Shown here piece by piece: positions 19,077-26,925 of a stretch of 64,000 nt of DNA. Source of the stretch: Confluentibacter citreus. Its GTDB lineage: Bacteria > Bacteroidota > Bacteroidia > Flavobacteriales > Flavobacteriaceae. The translations under genes and the position numbers were made by a program. The stretch lies in the NCBI RefSeq assembly GCF_002807055.1, contig NZ_NIXN01000002.1:62001-126000 (forward strand), in the 5' to 3' direction. The first letter of the stretch is position 1. Every line of letters begins with the position of its first letter. The notes under the pieces were generated by a model that was not told the origin of the DNA, ran no database searches, and worked only from the letters and a program-made list of their open reading frames with translations.

Positions 19077-19709
19077 GTGGAACTAAATTTCACTACAATC
19101 ATAGAACTCTTAGGCACCTTTGCGTTTGCTATAAGCGGTATTAGGTTGGCATCGGGCAAACAAATTGACTGGTTTGGGGCTTATATTATTGGTTTGGTTA
19201 CTGCTATTGGCGGAGGCACCATGAGAGATTTATTACTTGACGTCACGCCATTTTGGATATTGGATGCTAAATATTTTCTAACCACAGGCGTTGCCCTTAT
19301 CGCCACATTACTGTTTAAAGACAAACTTTTCAAATTGGGAAGCACCTTGTTTTTATTTGACACCATTGGACTTGGACTTTTTACCATTGTGGGCATTACC
19401 TTAAGTATTAACGCTGGACTGCCTTTATGGGTGTGCATTGTTATGGGAACCATTACAGGTACCGTTGGCGGTATAATAAGGGATGTATTATTAAACGAAG
19501 TGCCTTTAATTTTTAGAAAGGATATTTATGCGCTTGCCTGTGTCGCCGGTGGTGGTGTCTATTTTGGTTGTAGTTATTTTAACCTCCCAACAGATATTAC
19601 TGAAATAATAGCAGCATCAACCGTCATTATCTTGCGATTGATTGCAGTAAAGTTTCATCTTCACGTACCCCAATTGCAACCACTAAACGATAAAACGAAA
19701 GACCATTAA
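19077..19709 (+). CDS. TRIC family (UPF0126/YicG) cation channel protein
   Basis: 210-residue membrane protein with two repeats of three helices plus a last helix. Each repeat carries the glycine-rich pore motif: GGGTMRDLLLD in the first and GGIIRDVLLNEVPLIFRKDIYA in the second (key residues GGxxRD). Prokaryotic TRIC homologues are potassium-permeable trimeric channels. It starts with GTG at 19077, 21 bases after the ygiD stop, so it is probably in the same transcript. Confidence 0.9.
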   Translation: MELNFTTIIELLGTFAFAISGIRLASGKQIDWFGAYIIGLVTAIGGGTMRDLLLDVTPFWILDAKYFLTTGVALIATLLFKDKLFKLGSTLFLFDTIGLGLFTIVGITLSINAGLPLWVCIVMGTITGTVGGIIRDVLLNEVPLIFRKDIYALACVAGGGVYFGCSYFNLPTDITEIIAASTVIILRLIAVKFHLHVPQLQPLNDKTKDH

Positions 19710-19735
19710 AAGCGATACCACAAGCTAATTATTCT

Positions 19736-19743
19736 TATCTTTG
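19736..19743 (+). promoter_or_regulatory. -7 element upstream of the copper module
   Basis: TATCTTTG, a perfect TAnnTTTG with no recognisable -33. Transcription would start near 19750. That makes the ORF at 19754 almost leaderless, or part of a leader of about 170 bases before the lipoprotein ATG at 19918. Confidence 0.4.
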
Positions 19744-19753
19744 GTTTTAACGT

Positions 19754-19873
19754 ATGTCCAGATTTTTATGCATAGTAGGTTTGACACTACTTGGGTTTAT
19801 GCTAACACCAATAGAAAGTTATACCTGTGGAACATATCACAAGATAGAGGCCTGTCTTGTTGAAAGCAACTAA
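19754..19873 (+). CDS. Possible 39-residue Cys-containing leader peptide
   Basis: ATG 19754 opens 39 codons reading MSRFLCIVGLTLLGFMLT, then a polar tail with Cys25 and Cys34, and stops at TAA 19871-19873. Residues 4-17 are hydrophobic, like a signal or membrane segment. The stop overlaps an ATG (TAATG) in the frame of the following HMA lipoprotein. The ORF lies between a -7 element and the copper genes. A hairpin (CAAGATAG / CTGTCTTG, 19840-19859) sits in its last third. It could be a regulatory upstream ORF, a small secreted peptide or chance; nothing in the sequence proves translation. Confidence 0.35.
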   Translation: MSRFLCIVGLTLLGFMLTPIESYTCGTYHKIEACLVESN

Positions 19874-19917
19874 TGGCTTCAATTCAATTATTTTTAAAAA
19901 CCTTAAATTTTCAAAAG

Positions 19918-20778
19918 ATGAACTCAATAAAAATATGGATGGCAATGATAGTATTGCTATCGCTTACATCATGTAACGCTCAAATTAAGAATGCTAAGAC
20001 CGAAAACGTAAAAATTTACGGGAACTGTGAGATGTGCGAGAGCACCATCGAAAACGCAGGAAACATTAAAAAAGTAGCTAGTGTAGATTGGAACAAGGAT
20101 ACCAAAATGGCAACGCTTATTTACGATTCCAGTAAAACCAACTCAGATGAAATTTTGAAGCGCATTGCATTGGCGGGTTATGATAGTGATAACTTTCTGG
20201 CACCAGACGACGTGTATGCCAAACTTGCTGAATGTTGCCAATACGACCGTGTGAACAAAACGGCCATAGTAAAAACGGAAGCGATAGAAGACCATACCAT
20301 GCACCAATCTGAAATGGTTGATGAAAAGGTAGAAATTAAGCAGGATGAACATCCACTAAAAGCCGTTTTTGACACCTATTTTATTTTAAAAGATGCATTG
20401 GTTGCCTCAAATGGTACTTTGGCATCAGCAAAAGCTAAAGACTTACTTACCGCTATAGATGCCGTAAAAATGGAAAAACTAACAAGCGACGCCCATACCG
20501 TTTGGATGAAGGTCATGAAAGGTTTGGCGTTAAACGCAGGACACATTGAAGGAACCAAAGATATCAGTCTTCAAAGAACTCATTTCATCACCTTGTCCGA
20601 CCCTATGTACCAATTACTGAAAGCTTCTAAACAGGAAACACCCATATATTACCAACACTGCCCCATGGCAAATAATGGTAAAGGTGCCAATTGGTTGAGC
20701 AAGGAAAGTAATATTAAAAACCCATATTATGGAGCGCAAATGTTAACCTGTGGCAGTACCTTAGAAACGATAGAATAA
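19918..20778 (+). CDS. HMA-domain lipoprotein with DUF3347 (copper-binding, periplasmic)
   Basis: 286 residues from ATG 19918. That start gives a proper lipoprotein signal (MNSIKIWMAMIVLLSLTSC, lipobox LTSC); the upstream ATG 19873 adds 15 residues that spoil it. A heavy-metal-associated domain follows (VKIYGNCEMCESTIENAG, metal site CEMC). Then a linker and a DUF3347 domain with YYQHCPMANNGKGANWLS and a C-terminal MLTCGS, residues suited to copper. DUF3347 is usual in Bacteroidota copper and efflux loci. Its stop overlaps the next start by one base. Confidence 0.88.
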   Translation: MNSIKIWMAMIVLLSLTSCNAQIKNAKTENVKIYGNCEMCESTIENAGNIKKVASVDWNKDTKMATLIYDSSKTNSDEILKRIALAGYDSDNFLAPDDVYAKLAECCQYDRVNKTAIVKTEAIEDHTMHQSEMVDEKVEIKQDEHPLKAVFDTYFILKDALVASNGTLASAKAKDLLTAIDAVKMEKLTSDAHTVWMKVMKGLALNAGHIEGTKDISLQRTHFITLSDPMYQLLKASKQETPIYYQHCPMANNGKGANWLSKESNIKNPYYGAQMLTCGSTLETIE

Positions 20779-21338
20779 TGAAGCTCTACATCAAAAACAT
20801 GGTGTGTAGCCGTTGCAAAATGGTAGTGAAGTCTGAGTTGGAAAAACTCGGACTTCAACTGCTTTCTGTTGATTTGGGAGTCATTGAAACGCTGGAACCT
20901 GTTACCGAGCAGCAAAAACATAACATAGCAGTCACACTAAAAATATTTGGATTTGAATTAATAGATGATAAAAAAAGTAAGTCCATTGATAAAATAAAAA
21001 CCTTAATCATTGATTTGGTACATCACAAAAACAACGACCTTAACGTGAACCTGTCGGAATATATTTCGAATCATCTATTACAAGACTATGCCATGTTGAG
21101 CAATCTGTTTTCTGAGGTTGAAGGTATCACCATTGAGAAGTATTTCATCCTTCAAAAAATTGAACGGGTCAAAGAACTTTTGATGTACGATGAAATGAGC
21201 CTAAGTGAAATTGCTTTTTTGCTGCATTATAGTAGTGTGGCGTATTTGAGCAATCAGTTTAAAAAGATTACGGGCTTTTCACCATCGCATTACAAACAAT
21301 TAAAAGACAAAAAGCGCATGCAGATTGAGGATTTATAA
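20778..21338 (+). CDS. AraC-type regulator with N-terminal HMA-like metal-binding region
   Basis: 186 residues. The first 70 resemble a heavy-metal-associated domain (MKLYIKNMVCSRCKMVVKSELEKLGL) with a CSRC metal site. The last 100 are an AraC-type DNA-binding domain (MSLSEIAFLLHYSSVAYLSNQFKKITGFSPSHYKQ, key block LSEIA...FKKITGFSP). It therefore looks like a one-component copper sensor. It sits between the copper lipoprotein and copA, translationally coupled to the former, 93 bases before the latter. Metal specificity is inferred from context. Confidence 0.85.
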   Translation: MKLYIKNMVCSRCKMVVKSELEKLGLQLLSVDLGVIETLEPVTEQQKHNIAVTLKIFGFELIDDKKSKSIDKIKTLIIDLVHHKNNDLNVNLSEYISNHLLQDYAMLSNLFSEVEGITIEKYFILQKIERVKELLMYDEMSLSEIAFLLHYSSVAYLSNQFKKITGFSPSHYKQLKDKKRMQIEDL

Positions 21339-21340
21339 AT

Positions 21341-21402
21341 GTTACAACTCATAACCAAAATTCTACAACAAAGATACACGACCAACCACCGAACTTTGTA
21401 AC
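21341..21402. promoter_or_regulatory. copA leader with inverted repeat GTTACAA...TTGTAAC
   Basis: Between the regulator stop and the copA ATG (21432), perfect 7-bp arms GTTACAA (21341-21347) and TTGTAAC (21396-21402) face each other across 48 bases. The right arm overlaps a degenerate -7 box (GAACTTTG). It could be an operator for the HMA-AraC regulator; this is a weak, position-based suggestion. Confidence 0.25.
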
Positions 21403-21431
21403 ATAGTTTTTAACCTTAAAAATTCAAGATT

Positions 21432-23939
21432 ATGGTACATACATATCACATAACAGGAATGACCTGTAACGGATGTCGCAGTCACGTTGAACAAACCCTT
21501 TCAAAAGTTAACGGTGTTTCTAAAGCAACGGTTAATTTAGAGGTCGCAGAAGCAACAATTGAAATGACATCCCATATTCCTTTGGAAACGTTTCAAGAAG
21601 CACTTAAAAATGATGGTGGTAGATATGGTATTCATTTACCAGGTGAAAAGCCTCTCCCAACCTCTCCAAAGGAGAGGAGCAATAAAAAACTTCCTCATAA
21701 TGGCTCTGGTAGTTTCTACTGTCCGATGCATTGTGAAGGCGATAAAACATATGACAAACCGGGCGACTGCCCTGTTTGTGGGATGGATTTAGTTGAAGAA
21801 CAAAATTTATCCTCCATGTCGACCCAACAATATACTTGCCCAATGCACCCAGAAATCGTAAAAGACGAGGCGGGTTCTTGTCCCATTTGCGGCATGGAAT
21901 TAGTCCCAAAGGAACCAGACCTTTCTGCGGAAGAACGAACTTATAAAACGCTTTTAAAGAAATTATGGATTGCTACGGCATTCACTTTACCCATTTTTTT
22001 AATCGCCATGAGCGAGATGGTTTCCAACAATCCGTTATACGACGTTATGGAACAAAGCTATTGGAATTGGGTACAGTTTGCATTGTCAATTCCAGTTGTG
22101 TTTTATGCCACTTGGATGTTTTTTGAACGTGCCTACAGAAGCATCAAAACTTGGAACCTAAATATGTTTACCCTCATTGGTATTGGTGCGGGTGTGGCTT
22201 GGTTATTTAGTGTCATCGGGATGCTTTTTCCTGATATGTTTCCTTCCCAGTTTAAAACCGAATCTGGCGCCGTACATGTGTACTTTGAAGCGGCGACAGT
22301 TATTTTAACATTGGTCTTGTTAGGTCAGTTTTTAGAAGCCCGTGCACATAGTAAAACAAACTCGGCAGTAAAAGAACTATTGAAATTAGCCCCTAGCAAG
22401 GCCATAAAAATGGTTCATGGTGAAGAAATAGTCGTGAGTATAGACAACATAGAGTTAAACGATATTCTAAAAGTAAAACCGGGTGATAAAATTCCAGTTG
22501 ATGGTGTCATTACACAAGGCGATACAACGATTGACGAATCCATGATTACAGGAGAACCTATTCCCGTTAACAAAACAAACGGTGATAAAGTAAGTAGCGG
22601 TACCATTAATGGGAACCAAGTGTTTTTAATGAAAGCTGAAAAAGTGGGTAGTGATACCTTACTTTCTCAAATCATCCATATGGTTAATGAGGCCAGTAGA
22701 AGTCGTGCACCCATTCAAAATTTAGCAGATAAAGTATCTAGTTATTTCGTTCCTGTGGTAGTCATTATTTCAATCATAACCTTTGCCGTTTGGGCTATCT
22801 GGGGACCCGAACCAGCGTATGTATATGCGTTGGTAAATGCTATTGCGGTATTGATCATTGCATGCCCTTGTGCCTTGGGATTGGCAACGCCCATGTCCGT
22901 TATGGTTGGTGTGGGCAAAGGTGCCCAAAATGGCGTCTTGATTAAAAGTGCCGAAGCCCTTGAGAAAATGGATAAAGTGGATACCTTGATTATTGATAAA
23001 ACAGGAACAATCACAGAAGGCAAACCAGCTGTCGAAAAAGTAGGCTCATTTCATAAAGATTACAGTGAAAAAGACGTTTTACAATACATTGTATCATTAA
23101 ACAACAACAGTGAACACCCATTAGCCGAAGCGACTGTGGCGTATGGTAAAGAACATCATGCCGAGATGTTACCTGTTGAAGGTTTTAGCGCGGTGACTGG
23201 AAAAGGCGTTGAGGGTAAAGTTAATGGTAAAAATCTTGGATTAGGAAACCCAAAAATGATGGCATATGCCAAAGCAGAGCTGACTCTGGAAATGCAAGAA
23301 GAAGCGAAAAACCATCAGAAAAAAGGAAAAACCGTGTCCTTTTTAGCTGTGGATAATGCCGTTATTGGTTACGTGGTTATAGGCGATAAAATAAAGGCCA
23401 CCAGTAGCGAAGCCATTAAAGCACTTCAAGCCAAAGGTATTAAGGTCATCATGCTGACAGGTGATAATCACGAAACAGCTCAAGCCGTTGCTCCTGAACT
23501 TAACTTAACAGATTTTAAAGCAAGTATGTTGCCCGAAGATAAACTGAAAGAAGTAGAAAAATTGCAAAAACAGGGTAAGATCGTCGCAATGGCGGGCGAT
23601 GGTATTAATGATGCACCAGCATTGGCAAAAAGCGATGTCGGTATTGCCATGGGCACGGGAACAGATGTGGCCATTGAAAGCGCCATGATAAGTTTGGTAA
23701 AAGGCGATTTAAATGGTATTGTAAAAGCAAGAAATTTAAGTCATACCGTCATGAGAAATATTAAACAAAACCTGTTTTTCGCGCTTATTTATAATACCTT
23801 AGGGATTCCCATCGCTGCAGGTGTTTTATTTCCGGTATTCGGAATTTTATTGTCCCCAATGATTGCTGCTTTGGCAATGAGTTTTAGTTCGGTGTCGGTT
23901 ATAGCGAATGCATTACGACTAAAAACGGCTAAGATTTAA
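21432..23939 (+). CDS. copA: Copper-translocating P1B-type ATPase
   Basis: 835-residue copper exporter. An N-terminal HMA domain has GMTCNGC (Cys12, Cys15). Two short YHS-like metal-binding motifs follow (CPMHCEG...CPVCGMD and CPMHPEI...CPICGME), then eight membrane helices. The ion site is Cys478-Pro-Cys480, the phosphorylation site Asp522 in DKTGT, followed by HP in SEHPLAE and the GDGINDAPAL hinge. Residues of about 74-86 (PLPTSPKERSNKK), between HMA and the first YHS motif, are encoded by a palindromic repeat (21651-21677) and look like an insertion. It is the central pump of the copper module. Confidence 0.96.
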   Translation: MVHTYHITGMTCNGCRSHVEQTLSKVNGVSKATVNLEVAEATIEMTSHIPLETFQEALKNDGGRYGIHLPGEKPLPTSPKERSNKKLPHNGSGSFYCPMHCEGDKTYDKPGDCPVCGMDLVEEQNLSSMSTQQYTCPMHPEIVKDEAGSCPICGMELVPKEPDLSAEERTYKTLLKKLWIATAFTLPIFLIAMSEMVSNNPLYDVMEQSYWNWVQFALSIPVVFYATWMFFERAYRSIKTWNLNMFTLIGIGAGVAWLFSVIGMLFPDMFPSQFKTESGAVHVYFEAATVILTLVLLGQFLEARAHSKTNSAVKELLKLAPSKAIKMVHGEEIVVSIDNIELNDILKVKPGDKIPVDGVITQGDTTIDESMITGEPIPVNKTNGDKVSSGTINGNQVFLMKAEKVGSDTLLSQIIHMVNEASRSRAPIQNLADKVSSYFVPVVVIISIITFAVWAIWGPEPAYVYALVNAIAVLIIACPCALGLATPMSVMVGVGKGAQNGVLIKSAEALEKMDKVDTLIIDKTGTITEGKPAVEKVGSFHKDYSEKDVLQYIVSLNNNSEHPLAEATVAYGKEHHAEMLPVEGFSAVTGKGVEGKVNGKNLGLGNPKMMAYAKAELTLEMQEEAKNHQKKGKTVSFLAVDNAVIGYVVIGDKIKATSSEAIKALQAKGIKVIMLTGDNHETAQAVAPELNLTDFKASMLPEDKLKEVEKLQKQGKIVAMAGDGINDAPALAKSDVGIAMGTGTDVAIESAMISLVKGDLNGIVKARNLSHTVMRNIKQNLFFALIYNTLGIPIAAGVLFPVFGILLSPMIAALAMSFSSVSVIANALRLKTAKI
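21651..21677. repeat. Palindromic repeat inserted in frame in copA
   Basis: The sequence is CCTCTCCCAA followed by a perfect hairpin CCTCTCC-AAA-GGAGAGG (21661-21677). It belongs to the same C-rich/G-rich hairpin type as 25124-25144 and 37018-37051. Here it adds an in-frame low-complexity linker without breaking the gene. Confidence 0.75.
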
Positions 23940-23960
23940 AGCTACCAAATTAAATATGCG

Positions 23961-26210
23961 ATGAAAAAATCAAACAATACATTTTACAAAACATTTTTTC
24001 TGATAGGGGCTTTTCTGTTGATGACATCTACACTATTCGCCCAAAAAGTAGTACGATATGACTTGTATGTAAAAGACACCATCGTCAATTTTACCGGAAA
24101 AGAAAAACGGGCCATTGCCGTAAACGGACAAATTCCTATGCCGACACTTACTTTTACCGAAGGTGACACAGCTGAAATCCATGTTCATAACCAACTCAAA
24201 GAAAGTACCTCTTTGCATTGGCACGGTTTGTATTTGCCAAATAAAGAAGATGGCGTTCCTTTTTTAACACAAATGCCCATTGAACCAAATACCACTCACA
24301 TATATCGGTTTCCAATCATTCAAAATGGAACACATTGGTACCATAGTCATAGCGGATTACAAGAGCAAATCGGCATGTATGGCTCGATGATTTTGAAAAA
24401 AAGAGAAGACGATCCTTCTTATAGAAAAGGGATAGATGATTTGCCATCCGTTCCCATTATTTTGAGCGAATGGACAGATTACAATCCCGAAAATGTACAC
24501 CGCATGTTGCATAATGCTACCGATTGGTTCGCCATAAAAAAGGGAACCACTCAAAGTTATGCTGAAGCGATAAAAGCAGGTCATTTTAAAACCAAACTCA
24601 CCAATGAATGGAAACGCATGTTGGCGATGGATGTCAGTGATGTGTATTATGACAAATTCCTAATAAATGGCACATCAGAAAGTCAACTGTCCCAATTTAA
24701 AGCAGGTGATAAAGTGCGTTTACAGATTTCCAATGGTGGAGCATCCTCCTATTTTTGGTTGACGTATGCCGGAGGGAAATTAACGGTCGTTGCCAATGAT
24801 GGAAATGATGTAGAACCTGTGGAAGTAGATCGATTGATTATAGGCGTTTCAGAAACGTATGATGTCATCGTTACAATTCCAGCGGAAAACACGTCCTACG
24901 AATTTTTAGCAACACCCGAAGACCGCACCAAATCGGCTTCCATTTATATTGGTGAGGGCATCAAACAATTGGTAAGTCCGTTACCCAAATTGAAATACTT
25001 TGAAGGCATGAAGATGATGAATGGTATGATGAACATGGACGGTACCATGAATGATATGGGCATGAATATGTCGTTGCAAAAAATGGATATGAACACGGTC
25101 ATGTATCCTGAGATTACTGGTAGCCCCCTAACCCCCAAAGGGGGAACAACAAAAGGCACAATGGACCATTCCGACAACAGTCCGGGCAATACGGAGATGG
25201 TCACATTGAATTACACCATGCTGAAATCACCCACCAAAACAACCTTACCAGAAGATGCTCCAATTAGGGAATTAAAATTTGACTTAACAGGAAATATGAA
25301 CCGCTATGTGTGGAGTATGGACAACAAAGTGCTGTCTGAATCAGACAAAATCCTGATTAAAAAGGGTGAAATCGTGCGAATAACTCTGTTCAACAATTCC
25401 ATGATGCGTCATCCTATGCACTTACACGGTCACGATTTTAGGGTCATCAATGGTCAAGGCGATTATGCACCACTTAAAAACGTATTGGACATCATGCCGA
25501 TGGAAACCAATGTCATAGAATTTGAAGCCAATTTGGAAGGTGATTGGTTTTTTCATTGTCATATTCTCTACCATATGATGGCTGGTATGAACCGTGTTTT
25601 TAGTTATGAAAACCAAGCACCAAATCCTTTATTGCCCAATAAAGCTTGGGCTTATAAAAAGTTACAAAGCGAAAGTAACCAATGGCATTTTATGGTACAA
25701 AATGACTTTGCCTCCAATGGAAACGATGGGGAGTTGATGTTGCAAAATACCCGTTGGAGTTTTGGAACCGAATGGCGATTGGGTTATAACGATATGCACG
25801 GTTATGAAGCAGAAACCCATATAGGGCGATACATTGGCAGAAACCAATGGTTCATGCCATTTGTTGGCTTTGATTGGCGTTATAGAAGCATGGGGATGGA
25901 TGAACAGGAGATTAACTTATTCGGACAAACAAACAAAAAAGACCTTAGGAGTGCATTGAGTTTAGGGTTTATGTACACACTTCCTATGTTGGTTAATTTT
26001 CAAGCAGAAATGTATCACGATGGTATTGTTCGCTTGTCTTTAATGCGGGAAGACATTCCAATCTCTAAAAGGGTACGAGCCGCATTTATGGTGAATACAG
26101 ACAAAGAATATATGGTTGGACTGAACTATATTGCCGGAAAAAATTTCGGATTAAGGACACATTACGATAGCGATATGGGATTTGGGGTTGGATTGACGCT
26201 TATGTATTGA
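23961..26210 (+). CDS. Multicopper oxidase with C-terminal barrel-like domain
   Basis: 749 residues. A signal peptide (to about residue 27, LFAQ) is followed by a CopA/PcoA-type multicopper oxidase. The type 2/3 copper ligands are in HWHGLY and HWYHSHSG; the C-terminal HPMHLHGHDF and HCHILYHMMAGM carry type 1, 2 and 3 ligands. A Met-rich segment (MKMMNGMMNMDGTMNDMG, about 350-378) suits Cu(I) binding. After residue 555, about 190 residues (WHFMVQNDFASNG ... GVGLTLMY) have alternating strands ending in aromatic residue Tyr, like an outer-membrane or PcoB-like barrel. It probably oxidises Cu(I) outside the inner membrane. It starts 21 bases after copA. Confidence 0.92.
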   Translation: MKKSNNTFYKTFFLIGAFLLMTSTLFAQKVVRYDLYVKDTIVNFTGKEKRAIAVNGQIPMPTLTFTEGDTAEIHVHNQLKESTSLHWHGLYLPNKEDGVPFLTQMPIEPNTTHIYRFPIIQNGTHWYHSHSGLQEQIGMYGSMILKKREDDPSYRKGIDDLPSVPIILSEWTDYNPENVHRMLHNATDWFAIKKGTTQSYAEAIKAGHFKTKLTNEWKRMLAMDVSDVYYDKFLINGTSESQLSQFKAGDKVRLQISNGGASSYFWLTYAGGKLTVVANDGNDVEPVEVDRLIIGVSETYDVIVTIPAENTSYEFLATPEDRTKSASIYIGEGIKQLVSPLPKLKYFEGMKMMNGMMNMDGTMNDMGMNMSLQKMDMNTVMYPEITGSPLTPKGGTTKGTMDHSDNSPGNTEMVTLNYTMLKSPTKTTLPEDAPIRELKFDLTGNMNRYVWSMDNKVLSESDKILIKKGEIVRITLFNNSMMRHPMHLHGHDFRVINGQGDYAPLKNVLDIMPMETNVIEFEANLEGDWFFHCHILYHMMAGMNRVFSYENQAPNPLLPNKAWAYKKLQSESNQWHFMVQNDFASNGNDGELMLQNTRWSFGTEWRLGYNDMHGYEAETHIGRYIGRNQWFMPFVGFDWRYRSMGMDEQEINLFGQTNKKDLRSALSLGFMYTLPMLVNFQAEMYHDGIVRLSLMREDIPISKRVRAAFMVNTDKEYMVGLNYIAGKNFGLRTHYDSDMGFGVGLTLMY
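25124..25144. repeat. Palindromic repeat inserted in frame in the multicopper oxidase
   Basis: CCCCCTA precedes a perfect hairpin CCCCC-AAA-GGGGG (25132-25144). The translated stretch SPLTPKGGTTKG stands out between the Met-rich segment and the next conserved region. It is the same kind of element as the one in copA, 3.5 kb away. Confidence 0.7.
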
Positions 26211-26345
26211 CACCCATTCATGAGCATAAAAAGTGTCATTAGTTAAAAAGTTGGAAATCCTTTTTTAAGTAAAAAAAATTTTTCACTTGTTTTGTAAGAT
26301 AATTTAACATATATTAGTATGTGTATTTAGGTCAATTTGAAAAAA

Positions 26346-26807
26346 ATGAAAAAACTACTCCTAATATTAGTTTTAATGCTCTTAAATCATATTTCGGCTC
26401 AAGAAATCAAGGAAGTAGAAATGTGTGATTTAAAATTTGAAACAAACTCTGATTCAACACAAATGACTGTTTATAAAAATGAGAAATTATTATCTGGAAA
26501 ATATAAAATTTCAGGTGTTTTTCCAGGACAATATAGTATAACCGAATTCATAAATGGTAAAGCTGAAGGTAAAGCTGAGACTTTTTATGAAGGTGCTAGA
26601 ATTAGAGAAAAATATTTCATAAATGGCCTTCCTAATGGATTATGGATTGAATACGATGATACTGGAAAAACCATAATGAGAAAAATTCCTTATTCAAATG
26701 GAATATTTCATGGAATAGCTTGGTCTTATGGAAATAATAGTGAAACTTATTACTGGCATGGAAGAATAGTATCAAGAGAAGAATATGAAAAAAATCAAAA
26801 AAACTAA
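26346..26807 (+). CDS. Secreted MORN-repeat-like protein
   Basis: 153 residues from ATG 26346, giving a clean signal peptide (MKKLLLILVLMLLNHISAQ); a TTG at 26337 would add three residues. The mature part holds imperfect MORN-variant repeats: ITEFINGKAEGKAETFYEG, REKYFINGLPNGLWIEYDD and RKIPYSNGIFHGIAWSYG. Such YwqK-type repeat proteins are often labelled antitoxins in databases, with little evidence. It is a single gene, convergent with the ABC protein, after a 126-bp AT-rich gap. Confidence 0.75.
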   Translation: MKKLLLILVLMLLNHISAQEIKEVEMCDLKFETNSDSTQMTVYKNEKLLSGKYKISGVFPGQYSITEFINGKAEGKAETFYEGARIREKYFINGLPNGLWIEYDDTGKTIMRKIPYSNGIFHGIAWSYGNNSETYYWHGRIVSREEYEKNQKN

Positions 26808-26925
26808 AATTCAATCATATAAAACACTTCCTCGCTACCGCTATGCTCTGCTTAATGGTAGTAATTATAAAAATATAACTTCACCTTGCTCATTGGTATA
26901 AATGATCTGAAAAAACAAGCGTAAT

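Noticed and set aside
26208-26238. TGACAC...GTGTCA after the multicopper oxidase as a terminator
   Set aside because: Only 6 bp with a 19-base loop and no T-run.
26346-26807. MORN-like protein as an antitoxin
   Set aside because: The database label YwqK antitoxin is often transferred without evidence; this one has a signal peptide and no toxin partner.
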